11,265 nt of DNA from Rubrobacter sp. GTDB taxonomy: Bacteria > Actinomycetota > Rubrobacteria > Rubrobacterales > Rubrobacteraceae. The stretch spans positions 1 to 11,265 of the forward strand of contig JADDPR010000281.1 of assembly GCA_016781775.1 (NCBI GenBank), given 5' to 3'. Below the pieces are notes generated by a model, which was given only the letters and a program-made list of their open reading frames with translations, was not told where the DNA came from and ran no database searches. Positions within the stretch are counted from its first letter, which is position 1, and every line of letters starts with the position of its first letter. Shown one piece after another: positions 1 to 6,423 of the stretch. A program made the translations under genes and the position numbers.

Positions 1-409
1 ACATCGCCCCGTTCGTCCAGCTCGATGTAGGGGTTGCAGGCTATGTCCCACAGGTTGCCCTCGACGTCCGCCACGTACCCGCCGTATGCGCCGAAGAACG
101 TTTTCTGAGGGCGCTTGACGATCTCCACTCCCCTGCTTTCGAGCAGGGCGAACAGCTCGTCCACCTCCTCCTCGGTCTGCACGACGTGTGCGAGCGAGAA
201 CGGCTTCGAGCCGACGCAGCGGCTTCCACTTGCGCGTCCTGGGCCAGGGCCTCCTTCTCGAAGAAGCTCAGCAGGGTGCCGTTCAGTTGAAAGAACACGA
301 TGTCCTTGTTCTCGGCCACGGGCGTCCAGCCGAATTTGTCCACGTAGAAGTCTCGCATGGCGGCGAGGTCGTCCACGCCAAGCGTCATGATGCTGATCCT
401 CTGTTGCAT
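1..409 (-). pseudogene. VOC (glyoxalase/bleomycin-resistance fold) family protein, frameshifted and cut by the window edge
   Basis: The ATG at 409 has a GGGAGG ribosome binding site about 9 bases upstream. The first ~60 residues are a typical vicinal-oxygen-chelate half: MTLGVDDLAAMRDFYVDKFG, then FFQLNGTLLSFFEKE. Near 213-214 the frame breaks (codons GCG, then TC, then GGC). Beyond it, a different minus-strand frame stays open to position 1 and gives the matching second half: GSKPFSLAHVVQTEEEVDEL, FFGAYGGYVADVEGNLWDIA and NPYIELDERGDV. One extra G in the GG at the break restores a continuous protein of at least 136 residues. VOC proteins bind a metal and act as lyases, dioxygenases or resistance proteins; the substrate cannot be told from sequence. 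The C-terminus lies beyond the left edge. It stands alone, 151 bases downstream of dapB and in the same orientation. Family call is confident; whether it is truly broken is doubtful. Confidence 0.8.
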
Positions 410-560
410 CTTCGAGTCCCTCCCATTCTGCAGTTGCTACGAAACCGATCTTACGAGCGGAAGAGAGATTTCTCACCAACTGAGGATATTCCACCAACCG
501 AGTTGCGTACGTACACCGAAAGATCCCTGACGAGCATGGTAGGGGACTTGCAGGGACGTT
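410..560 (-). other. Intergenic region between dapB and the VOC gene
   Basis: These 151 bases are less GC-rich than the flanking genes. A 6-bp stem (TCCCTG at 524-529 with CAGGGA at 551-556, 21-base loop) lies just past the dapB stop and could be a weak terminator, but there is no T-tract. GTACGTAC at 507-514 is a short palindrome. The promoter of the VOC gene is probably here; on the minus strand TTGGTG and TAAGAT are seen about 20 bases apart, too far for a convincing pair. No coding potential was seen. Confidence 0.3.
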
Positions 561-1346
561 CTAGCCGGCGTCGAGCACGTCGGCCATCGAGTAGAGGCCG
601 GGTTTCGCGCCCGCGGCGAACTTCGCGGCTCGCATGGCACCGTCGGCGAAGGTGCGGCGGGAGAGGGCGCGGTGGACGACTTCGACCTCTTCGCCTCCGG
701 AGTAGAAGATCAGGCGGTGCTCGCCGACGACGGCGCCGCCACGGAGGGCGTGGATGCCGATCTCGCCTTCGTTGCGGGGCGCCATGCCCTCGCGTCCGTA
801 GACGGCGACCTCGTCGAGGTCCTGGCCGCGCCCCTCCGCGGCGGCCCGGGCGAGGAAGAGGGCCGTCCCGGAGGGGGCGTCCTTTTTGTTGCGGTGGTGC
901 GTTTCTACGACTTCGAGGTCGTAGCCCCGAAGCTTCGCGGACATCTCCTTGACGACTTCCCGGAGCAGGTTGACCCCGACGCTCATGTTGGGGGCCAGGA
1001 CGATGGGGACGCTTGCCGCTGCCTCCTCGACGCGGGCGTGATCCCCTGCGGAGAGGCCGGTCGTGCCGATGATGTGCGGCTTGCCGTGGGAGAGGTGCTG
1101 TACCGTCGCCTCGGGGGTGGTGAACTCGACGAGGACGTCGGCGTCTTCGGGCGGGTCTTCGGTGGCGCTCACGCCTATCCTGCCCGCGCCGGAGAGCTCG
1201 CCGAGGTCGGCGCCGAGCTCGGGGGCGGCGGGCTCGACGGTGCCCCCGGCGAGCTCCAGACCATCAGTTTCGAGGGCGGCGCGGCAGAGCTCGCGACCCA
1301 TGCGGCCGGCGGCCCCGATTATGGCTACGCGGACGGCCTCCGCCAC
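561..1346 (-). CDS. dapB: 4-hydroxy-tetrahydrodipicolinate reductase
   Basis: Catalyses NAD(P)H-dependent reduction of 4-hydroxy-tetrahydrodipicolinate to tetrahydrodipicolinate, in the cytoplasm, on the route to diaminopimelate and lysine. The 261-residue protein (E. coli DapB is 273) has the N-terminal Rossmann motif GAAGRMG (residues 11-17), the cofactor-side EFTTPEA (74-80) and GTTG (94-97), APNMSVGVNLL (118-128), and the family signature ETHHRNKKDAPSGTA (148-162). H150, H151 and K154 correspond to the catalytic/substrate residues H159, H160 and K163 of E. coli. The C-terminal tetramerisation part with HALRGGAVVGEH is complete. The start is GTG, 3 bases after the dapA stop, with an AGAGG-type ribosome binding site inside the end of dapA, so the two are likely translationally coupled. 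It is the last gene of the lysC-dapA-dapB operon. Nothing is missing. Confidence 0.97.
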   Translation of the reverse strand: MAEAVRVAIIGAAGRMGRELCRAALETDGLELAGGTVEPAAPELGADLGELSGAGRIGVSATEDPPEDADVLVEFTTPEATVQHLSHGKPHIIGTTGLSAGDHARVEEAAASVPIVLAPNMSVGVNLLREVVKEMSAKLRGYDLEVVETHHRNKKDAPSGTALFLARAAAEGRGQDLDEVAVYGREGMAPRNEGEIGIHALRGGAVVGEHRLIFYSGGEEVEVVHRALSRRTFADGAMRAAKFAAGAKPGLYSMADVLDAG

Positions 1347-1349
1347 GCC

Positions 1350-2246
1350 TTAAAGGACCTCTTCGGGGGTGGGGAGGAGGTGAGGGACCGTGTCCATTAC
1401 CTCTCGCAGCTTCGCCAGGTTCTCGTCGGCGAGCGGGACCATGGGGAGGCGCATCTCGTCGGAGCAGAGACCGAGCAGGGAGGCAGCGGACTTGACCGGG
1501 ATGGGGTTCGTCTCCACGAAGAGCGCCCGGAAGAGCGGAAGGAGCTCGTAGTGGAGCTCGCGGCCGCGCTCGAAGTCGCCGTTCAAGAGGGCGCCGACCA
1601 TCTCGGAGACGGCGGCGGGGGCGACGTTGGAGGCGACGGAGATCACGCCGTTCCCCCCCAGGGCCATGATGGGGAGCGTCAGGGAGTCGTCCCCGGAGAG
1701 GATGCAGAACTCCTCGCCGCACAAACGCCTTATGTCGCTCGCCATGTCCATCGAGTGGGTCGCCTCCTTGGTGCCCACGATGTTCGGCACCTCGGCGAGG
1801 CGGGCGGTCGTCTCGGCGCTCATGGTGATGCTGGTGCGGCCGGGGATGTTGTACAGGACGAGGGGGAGGCTCGTGTTCTCGGCGATGGCGGCGAAGTGGC
1901 GGTAGAGGCCCTCCTGGGTCGGCTTGTTGTAGTAAGGGGTGACCTGGAGGGAGCCGTCGGCTCCGGCTTCTTCGGCCATCTTGGTGTACTTGATCGCCAT
2001 GTCCGTCGAGTTGGAGCCCGTGCCGGCGATCACGGCGACCCTGCCCGCGGCCACGCGCACGACGGTCTCGATGACGAGCTTATCCTCCGCCTCCGAGAGG
2101 GCGGGGGTCTCGGCGGTGGTGCCGCAGGGGACGAGACCGCTCACGCCGCCCTTGATCTGGAACTCGACCAGCCCCTCGAGGGCCTCGACGTCGACCTCCC
2201 CGTTCTTGAACGGCGTAATAAGGGCCGTGAACGCGCCGCTAAACAT
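1350..2246 (-). CDS. dapA: 4-hydroxy-tetrahydrodipicolinate synthase
   Basis: Condenses pyruvate with aspartate semialdehyde, the committed step to diaminopimelate/lysine; a cytoplasmic TIM-barrel aldolase, usually tetrameric. The 298-residue protein is the usual length. Key residues are present: T43/T44 in GTTAETPALS, Y106 in VTPYYNKPTQEG, Y132 and R137 in YNIPGRT, and the Schiff-base lysine K160 in GTKEAT. SGDD and GGNGVISVASN follow in order. GTTAETPALS has Ala where many family members have Gly in GTTGE; otherwise the motifs are standard. The ATG overlaps the lysC stop by 8 bases, and its ribosome binding site (GGAGGAG) lies in the last codons of lysC, so it is coupled to lysC translation. 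Second gene of the operon. Confidence 0.97.
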   Translation of the reverse strand: MFSGAFTALITPFKNGEVDVEALEGLVEFQIKGGVSGLVPCGTTAETPALSEAEDKLVIETVVRVAAGRVAVIAGTGSNSTDMAIKYTKMAEEAGADGSLQVTPYYNKPTQEGLYRHFAAIAENTSLPLVLYNIPGRTSITMSAETTARLAEVPNIVGTKEATHSMDMASDIRRLCGEEFCILSGDDSLTLPIMALGGNGVISVASNVAPAAVSEMVGALLNGDFERGRELHYELLPLFRALFVETNPIPVKSAASLLGLCSDEMRLPMVPLADENLAKLREVMDTVPHLLPTPEEVL

Positions 2247-2742
2247 CTCTCTCCTCCATCTCTTCGAGCTCGAAATCCTCGTGCAGGATGCGGACCGCCT
2301 CCTCCACCCTTCCTGCGGGGACCACGCACGTTACCTGTATCTCCGAGGTAGAGACCATCCTTATGGGTATGCCCGCCTTCCCCAGGGAAGCGAACATCCG
2401 CGCGGCATACCCCGGCCGGTTCAGCATCCCCGTCCCCACGGCGCTGATCTTGCCGAGGTCCTCCTCGCCCTCTACCTCGCCGCCTAGAGAGCCGGCGACC
2501 TCACCGGCGAGCTTCAGGGCCTTCTCGTAGTCGCCGCGGCCGACGGTGAAGGCGACGTCCGAGGCGCCTTCTTTGGGGGCGCTCTCGACGATGACGTCGA
2601 CGGAGACGCCGCCCTCTGCCAGAGGCGTGAAGATACGGCTCATGGTGCCGGGGCCGGTCCGGATGCCGCTCAGGGTTATGCGCGAGACGTCGAGGTCGTG
2701 AACGATGCCTGCAAGGGTCTCGCGGGTCTCCAGACGCTCCAT
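2239..2742 (-). CDS. lysC: Aspartate kinase beta subunit (in-frame internal start within lysC)
   Basis: Inside lysC, codon 246 is an ATG (MERLETRETLAG) preceded by AGGGAGG with 8 bases between GGAGG and the ATG. This is a better ribosome binding site than most gene starts here. The product would be 167 residues covering only the two ACT domains. In Corynebacterium and Bacillus, an aspartokinase beta subunit is made in the same way from an internal start at the same place (about codon 250; about 170 aa) and forms an alpha2beta2 regulatory complex. The site and length here agree closely. That it is used in this organism is inferred from the ribosome binding site and the family. Confidence 0.75.
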   Translation of the reverse strand: MERLETRETLAGIVHDLDVSRITLSGIRTGPGTMSRIFTPLAEGGVSVDVIVESAPKEGASDVAFTVGRGDYEKALKLAGEVAGSLGGEVEGEEDLGKISAVGTGMLNRPGYAARMFASLGKAGIPIRMVSTSEIQVTCVVPAGRVEEAVRILHEDFELEEMEERDV

Positions 2743-3477
2743 CTTCTTGCCCTCCCTGATGATCGTGCCCGGCTCCTCGGAGAAGGAGCTTCTTACGTGT
2801 ATCTCCACGCCGTACAGTGCCCCGAGCTCGACGGCCCTCGGGTGCATGACCTTGGCTCCGCGCCAGGCCATCTCGGCCATCTCCTCGGACGAGATGATCG
2901 GGATGCGCCGCGCGCCGGGCACCACGCGCGGGTCGGCGGTGTAGATGCCGTCCACGTCGGTGTAGATCTCGCAGCGCTCCGCTCCGAGCGCCGCCGCGAG
3001 CGCCACGGCCGTCGTGTCCGAGCCGCCGCGTCCCAGCGTCATTATGTCCCCCAGAGCGTTCTCCCCCTGGAAGCCGGCGACGATCGCGACCTGCCCCTCG
3101 TCGAGCAGGCCGCGCAGCCGGTCGGGGCGTATTTCGGAGATAACGCCCGATCCGTAGCGCCCGGTGGTCTTCATCCCGGCCTGTGGCCCCGTGAGCGAGG
3201 TCGCCGCGACGCCCCGGTCGTGCAGCGCCATCGCGAGGAGTGCCACGGACTGGAGCTCGCCCGTCGAGAGAAGCTGGTCGATCTCGCGCGGCGACGGTTC
3301 CCGACTGACCTCGCCCGCGAGCCGAAGCAGCCGGTCGGTGGTCTTCCCCATCGCCGAGACGGTCACGACGAGGCTGCTACCCGCATCGTGAGCCTTTTTG
3401 ATTCTCTCCGCTACCGCTTTTATATGCTCGGCCGTCGCAACCGAGCTTCCGCCGTACTTCTGGACGACGATGCCCAA
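2239..3477 (-). CDS. lysC: Aspartate kinase (alpha subunit), ACT-domain regulated
   Basis: Phosphorylates aspartate, the entry step to lysine, threonine and methionine. The N-terminal amino-acid-kinase domain (about residues 1-240) has VQKYGGSS with K7, SAMGKTTD (41-48), DQLLSTGE (67-74), GRGGSDTTA (149-157) and YTDVDGIYTADPR. The C-terminal third holds two ACT domains, starting near VSRITLSGIRTGPG and near KISAVGTGMLNRPG; in related actinobacterial enzymes these bind lysine and/or threonine for feedback inhibition. I place the start at the TTG at 3477 (412 aa): GGAGGT lies 7 bases upstream, and MGIVVQKYGGSS then aligns with the N-terminus usual for this family. An in-frame ATG at 3501 would add 8 residues (MARLEVAP) but has only a weak ribosome binding site, and its extra codons contain the strong one. 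First gene of the operon; it overlaps dapA by 8 bases. No asd gene follows, unlike the lysC-asd pair of many actinomycetes. Confidence 0.96.
   Translation of the reverse strand: MGIVVQKYGGSSVATAEHIKAVAERIKKAHDAGSSLVVTVSAMGKTTDRLLRLAGEVSREPSPREIDQLLSTGELQSVALLAMALHDRGVAATSLTGPQAGMKTTGRYGSGVISEIRPDRLRGLLDEGQVAIVAGFQGENALGDIMTLGRGGSDTTAVALAAALGAERCEIYTDVDGIYTADPRVVPGARRIPIISSEEMAEMAWRGAKVMHPRAVELGALYGVEIHVRSSFSEEPGTIIREGKKMERLETRETLAGIVHDLDVSRITLSGIRTGPGTMSRIFTPLAEGGVSVDVIVESAPKEGASDVAFTVGRGDYEKALKLAGEVAGSLGGEVEGEEDLGKISAVGTGMLNRPGYAARMFASLGKAGIPIRMVSTSEIQVTCVVPAGRVEEAVRILHEDFELEEMEERDV
2751..2757 (-). promoter_or_regulatory. Internal ribosome binding site for the LysC beta subunit
   Basis: AGGGAGG on the minus strand, 8 bases ahead of the internal ATG at 2742. 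It sits in the linker between the kinase and ACT domains (codons for REGKK), where coding constraint is weak. Confidence 0.7.
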
Positions 3478-3543
3478 GGGCGCCACCTCCAATCTCGCCA
3501 TAGCCTAGCGCATAGAGACGCCGTTGGCGACGGCCCGAAGCGC

Positions 3544-3578
3544 CTCGACTATCGAGCTCCGCGTTCCCGAGTCGGAAC
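3544..3578. promoter_or_regulatory. Inverted repeats in the lysC upstream region (possible operator)
   Basis: Two short perfect inverted repeats lie 66-101 bases upstream of the lysC start: CTCGA-N3-TCGAG (3544-3556) and GTTCC-N6-GGAAC (3563-3578). The left arm of the second can also pair with GGAACG at 3587-3592. The lysC operon promoter must lie in 3478-3649 or read in from upstream. On the minus strand GATAGT (overlapping the first repeat) is the only -10-like hexamer noticed, with no good -35. Short GC-rich palindromes arise easily by chance here. Confidence 0.25.
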
Positions 3579-3649
3579 ACCGGCGGGGAACGTGGACGTG
3601 AGGGCAGACTTCGAGGGCGAGGAGAGACAGAAACACGCTCATCGACCCG

Positions 3650-3678
3650 GCGCCCCCGCCGAAGGACGACGGGGGCGC
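3650..3678 (-). terminator. GC-rich terminator-like hairpin after the stress-type SDR gene
   Basis: GCGCCCCCG (3650-3658) pairs perfectly with CGGGGGCGC (3670-3678) across an 11-base loop: a 9-bp all-G/C stem beginning 28 bases past the SDR stop at 3706. No U-tract follows on the minus strand, as is common for actinobacterial hairpin terminators. It would separate the SDR transcript from the lysC operon downstream. Confidence 0.55.
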
Positions 3679-3705
3679 GGGCGACGCTGTGCCCTGTTCG
3701 ATCCC

Positions 3706-4608
3706 CTACGGGAGCGGCATGCCGCCGGTGACGCCGAGGGTCTCGCCGTTGACGTAGCTCGACTCCTGAGAGGCGAGGAAGACGTAGGCGGGGGCGAGCT
3801 CGGCGGGCTGGGCGGGGCGACCCATCGGGTTCGTGCCGCCAAACTGGGAGACCGTCTCCCCGGGCATGGAGGCCGGGATTATGGGGGTCCAGACCGGGCC
3901 GGGGGCGACGGAGTTGGCGCGCAGGCCGTACTGGATGACCTCCATCGCGAGGCCCTTGGTGAAGGTGATGATCGCGCCCTTGGTGGAGGAGTAGGGCAGG
4001 AGGGTGGGGGAGGGCTGGTAGGCCTGGATGGAGCACGTGTTGATTATGCTGCCACCGGGACGCATGTGCGGGATCGCCGCCTTGGAGAGCCAGAACATCG
4101 CGTAGATGTTGGTCTTGAAGGTGCGGTCCAGAAGCTCGGTCGAGACGTCGGCGATGCCGTTCACCGTCATCTGGTGGGCGGCGTTGTTGACGAGGATGTC
4201 GATCTGCCCGAACTCCTCGACGGCCCTGCTGACGATGCTGTTGCAGACGGCCTCGTCGGTGATGTCGCCGGGGACCTTGACGGCCTTTCTGCCAGCTTCC
4301 TCAACAAACTGCGCCGCCTCCTGTGCGTCGGCCCCCTCTTCCTCCTCCGAGAGGTAAGAGATCAGGACGTCCGCCCCTTCGCGGGCGAACGCGAGCGCCA
4401 CGGCCTTGCCGATCCCGGAGTCGCCGCCGGTGATGATCGCCTTCTTGCCGGTCAACCTGCCGGAGCCCCGGTAGGTCTCCTCGCCGTGATCCGGCTTCGG
4501 CTGCATCTCTTGTTCGGCGCCGGGATGCTCGCTCATCTGGTCCTGCTCGGGGTACTGCGGCTGCGGGTACTGCGTCGTCGGGTCCTGCTGGGTGTACTGA
4601 TCCGACAC
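3706..4608 (-). CDS. SDR family oxidoreductase, general-stress YdaD/YhxC-like
   Basis: A classical short-chain dehydrogenase of 300 residues: cofactor motif TGGDSGIG (60-67), NNAA (141-144), N167, S193 and YSSTK (Y206, K210), so the full catalytic tetrad is present, then NSVAPGPVWTP and a C-terminal VNGETLGVTGGMP. Before the Rossmann fold is a ~50-residue disordered Q/P/Y/E-rich leader ending in MQPKPDHGEETYRGSGRL. This leader plus TGGDSGIG is typical of the Bacillus YdaD (GSP39)/YhxC/YghA group, annotated as glucose/ribitol-type or aldehyde dehydrogenases, whose true substrates are largely unknown. The GTG at 4608 is chosen because AAAGGAGA lies just upstream and the protein then begins MSDQYTQQ like its relatives; the frame stays open upstream to 4716 but that part does not look coding. 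The leader DNA has a 15-bp direct repeat (GGGTACTGCG at 4550 and 4565) encoding QYP-type repeats. It is divergent from the DUF1360 operon. Confidence 0.93.
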   Translation of the reverse strand: MSDQYTQQDPTTQYPQPQYPEQDQMSEHPGAEQEMQPKPDHGEETYRGSGRLTGKKAIITGGDSGIGKAVALAFAREGADVLISYLSEEEEGADAQEAAQFVEEAGRKAVKVPGDITDEAVCNSIVSRAVEEFGQIDILVNNAAHQMTVNGIADVSTELLDRTFKTNIYAMFWLSKAAIPHMRPGGSIINTCSIQAYQPSPTLLPYSSTKGAIITFTKGLAMEVIQYGLRANSVAPGPVWTPIIPASMPGETVSQFGGTNPMGRPAQPAELAPAYVFLASQESSYVNGETLGVTGGMPLP

Positions 4609-4695
4609 GATCTCTCCTTTGTCGCCTGCGAAAAGGCCAGCACGATGGCCGCGTGAGTCTTCGTTCCCCTCGGGCCGCGCCGTCCGAAACCCCCT

Positions 4696-4721
4696 TGCCC
4701 GCTGCCCCGGCCGCACAAACC
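4696..4721 (-). promoter_or_regulatory. Candidate SigB/SigF-type stress promoter for the leftward SDR gene
   Basis: On the minus strand GGTTT (4721-4717), a 16-base spacer, then GGGCA (4700-4696). This is one mismatch from the mycobacterial SigF pattern GGTTT-N15-17-GGGTA and would give a leader of about 80 bases before the GTG at 4608. Genes of the YdaD/GSP39 type are under general stress control in Bacillus, which makes it plausible. A GC-rich region can produce such a match by chance. Confidence 0.3.
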
Positions 4722-4882
4722 GGCCCGGAGTGTGTAGGCCGGATGGTCAGATCCTTGCAACGTGCCGCCAGGGGAACGGCGCTCCGCCAACGGGGTTAGA
4801 ATGCCTTTGTAGGAGTATCCCGGACGTTTTCGGGGTAATCGAACGACAAACGGCTCGCCCACGACGGGCGTGGAGGTGCGAG

Positions 4883-5428
4883 ATGAGCGACGAGCAGACG
4901 CGGCAAGGGGCTGTCGAGGGCAACGGCACGAGCGACGGGCAGGCGTGGCAAGGGATCTTCGAGGGGTACGACGATGGGGAGCAGCCCCTTCAGTCGTACA
5001 CTGTCCTCGCGGGCGTCTTCAACCTGATCTTCGCCGTCTTCCTTCTGCTTACCAAGGGGACCGGAAAAAGGTTGCCGGAGCGCATAGCGACGGGGGACAT
5101 CGTGCTGCTCGGGGTCGCGACGCACAAGATGAGCACCCTCATAGCCAACGACGCCGTGACCAGCTTCATCCGCGCCCCGTTCACCGAGCTTCAGGAGAAG
5201 GAGAGCCCGAAGAGCGTCGACGAGGAGCCCCGGGGTACGGGCTTCCGGCGTTCCATCGGGGAGCTCGTCACCTGCAAGTTCTGCATGGGGCAGTGGATCG
5301 CCTCGTTCTTTACGTACGGCCTGGTCTTCGCCCCGGCCGTCACGCGCCTCGTCGCGAGCATCTTCGCCATCGTCACGATCTCCGACCACCTCCACCAGAC
5401 ATACAAGGCCCTCACGAAGAGGGCGTAA
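4883..5428 (+). CDS. DUF1360 domain membrane protein
   Basis: A 181-residue protein of unknown function, related to Bacillus YngL/DUF1360. The start ATG at 4883 is fixed by GGAGGTG 6 bases upstream; the frame is open further upstream but lacks a start with a good site. Residues 1-37 are acidic and polar. Then a hydrophobic segment (about 39-57, SYTVLAGVFNLIFAVFLLL), a second region (72-98) with HKMSTLIANDAVTSFIRAPF, which is the DUF1360 hallmark, a charged loop, and CKFCMGQW (131-138) leading into hydrophobic segments ending with SDHLHQTY. C131 and C134 form a CxxC at a membrane boundary and could be a metal or redox site (inference). It opens a four-gene operon; the next gene starts 9 bases after its stop. 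Confidence 0.9.
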   Translation: MSDEQTRQGAVEGNGTSDGQAWQGIFEGYDDGEQPLQSYTVLAGVFNLIFAVFLLLTKGTGKRLPERIATGDIVLLGVATHKMSTLIANDAVTSFIRAPFTELQEKESPKSVDEEPRGTGFRRSIGELVTCKFCMGQWIASFFTYGLVFAPAVTRLVASIFAIVTISDHLHQTYKALTKRA

Positions 5429-5437
5429 GGGATCCCG

Positions 5438-6421
5438 TTGACGGACGAAGTCGTAGTCGTAACCGGGGCCTCGGCCGGGGTCGGACGCGCCACCGCCCGA
5501 GCCTTTGCGGCGCGCGGCGCGAGCGTTGCCCTGCTCGCGCGCGGCACCGACGGCCTCGAGGGCGCCAAGGAGGACGTCGAGGCGCTCGGCGGTCGGGTGC
5601 TCGTCCTGCCCGTGGACGTCGCCGATGCGGGGGCGGTCGAGAGGGCGGCAGCGCGCGTCGAGGAAGAGCTCGGACCTATAGACATCTGGGTCAACAACGC
5701 GATGACGGTCGTCTTCGCGCCCGTTAAGGAGACCACGGCCGAGGAGTTTCGCAGGGCGACCGAGGTGACCTACCTCGGATACGTGCACGGCACGATGGCG
5801 GCCTTGAAGAGGATGCTACCGCGCGATCGCGGCACGATCGTCCAGGTCGGCTCGACGCTCTCCTACCGGGCGATCCCCTTGCAGGCTTCGTACTGCGGGG
5901 CGAAGTTCGCCATCAGGGGCTTCACGGATTCCTTGCGCGCCGAGCTCAAGCACGACGGCAGCAGGGTCCACGTTACGATGGTGCAGCTTCCGGCCCTCAA
6001 CACCCCGCAGTTCGGGTGGTCGAGGACTAAGCTCCCCCGCCACCCGCAGCCGGTACCCCCGATCTACCAGCCCGAGGTCGCTGCCGAAGCGATCTACTGG
6101 GCCGCGCACCAGAAGCGGCGCGAGGTGTACGTGGGCGCGTCTTCCGTAATGACGATCCTCGGCAATAAGGTCGCGCCGTGGGCGGCGGACCTCTACCTCG
6201 CCTTGACGGGCTACGAGGGGCAGCAGACGGAGGACCCCGTCGGCCCCGACCGCCCCGACAACCTCTTCGAGCCCGTCCCCGGCGACCACGGCGCTCACGG
6301 GGTCTTCGACGAGCAGGCGCACGAGAAGAGCTCTCAGTTCTGGGCAACAAAGAACCGGCGTTGGCTCGCGCTGGCGGGGGTGGGCTTGGCGGGGGCGGGT
6401 CTTGCGGCGTTGAGGAGGTAG
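5438..6421 (+). CDS. SDR family oxidoreductase with C-terminal hydrophobic tail
   Basis: A 327-residue short-chain dehydrogenase. TGASAGVG (9-16) binds NAD(P); WVNNAM (84-89), S139 and Y152-x3-K156 (YCGAK) form the active site. The usual tetrad Asn of the alpha-4 helix is Thr here (T111 in EVTYLGYVHGT), a substitution I associate with this longer SDR subgroup. After the core, about 90 extra residues include a PEVAAEAIYWAAHQKRREVYVG segment, a charged linker, and a final ~19 hydrophobic/Ala-Gly residues (about 309-325) flanked by arginines, which could be a C-terminal membrane anchor. The TTG start at 5438 has AAGGGA 5 bases upstream and gives MTDEVVVVTGASAG, the standard beginning. It starts 9 bases after the DUF1360 stop, and the VKOR-like gene follows after 2 bases, so the three are almost surely co-transcribed. 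Substrate unknown. Confidence 0.92.
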   Translation: MTDEVVVVTGASAGVGRATARAFAARGASVALLARGTDGLEGAKEDVEALGGRVLVLPVDVADAGAVERAAARVEEELGPIDIWVNNAMTVVFAPVKETTAEEFRRATEVTYLGYVHGTMAALKRMLPRDRGTIVQVGSTLSYRAIPLQASYCGAKFAIRGFTDSLRAELKHDGSRVHVTMVQLPALNTPQFGWSRTKLPRHPQPVPPIYQPEVAAEAIYWAAHQKRREVYVGASSVMTILGNKVAPWAADLYLALTGYEGQQTEDPVGPDRPDNLFEPVPGDHGAHGVFDEQAHEKSSQFWATKNRRWLALAGVGLAGAGLAALRR

Positions 6422-6423
6422 AA

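Noticed and set aside
672..2351. 559-codon plus-strand open frame opposite dapB and dapA
   Set aside because: It is antisense to two genes with full catalytic motifs. Its D/G/E/V/R-rich translation has no recognisable domain; such frames are common opposite GC-rich genes.
4550..4574. Direct repeat as a CRISPR or mobile-element remnant
   Set aside because: There are only two 10-base copies, in frame, encoding QYP repeats of the SDR leader; no spacers or cas genes are present.
2698..4656. 652-codon plus-strand open frame opposite lysC and the SDR gene
   Set aside because: It crosses two real minus-strand genes and a terminator hairpin, with low-complexity R/G/D/L-rich translation and no motif.
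4609..4716. 36-residue N-terminal extension of the leftward SDR
   Set aside because: AAAGGAGA just before the GTG at 4608, and a family-like start at MSDQYTQQ, favour the shorter form; the extension contains the candidate promoter.
4619..4882. Upstream in-frame extension of the DUF1360 gene
   Set aside because: The added 88 residues are R/P-rich without a domain, and GGAGGTG directly before the ATG at 4883 marks the start.
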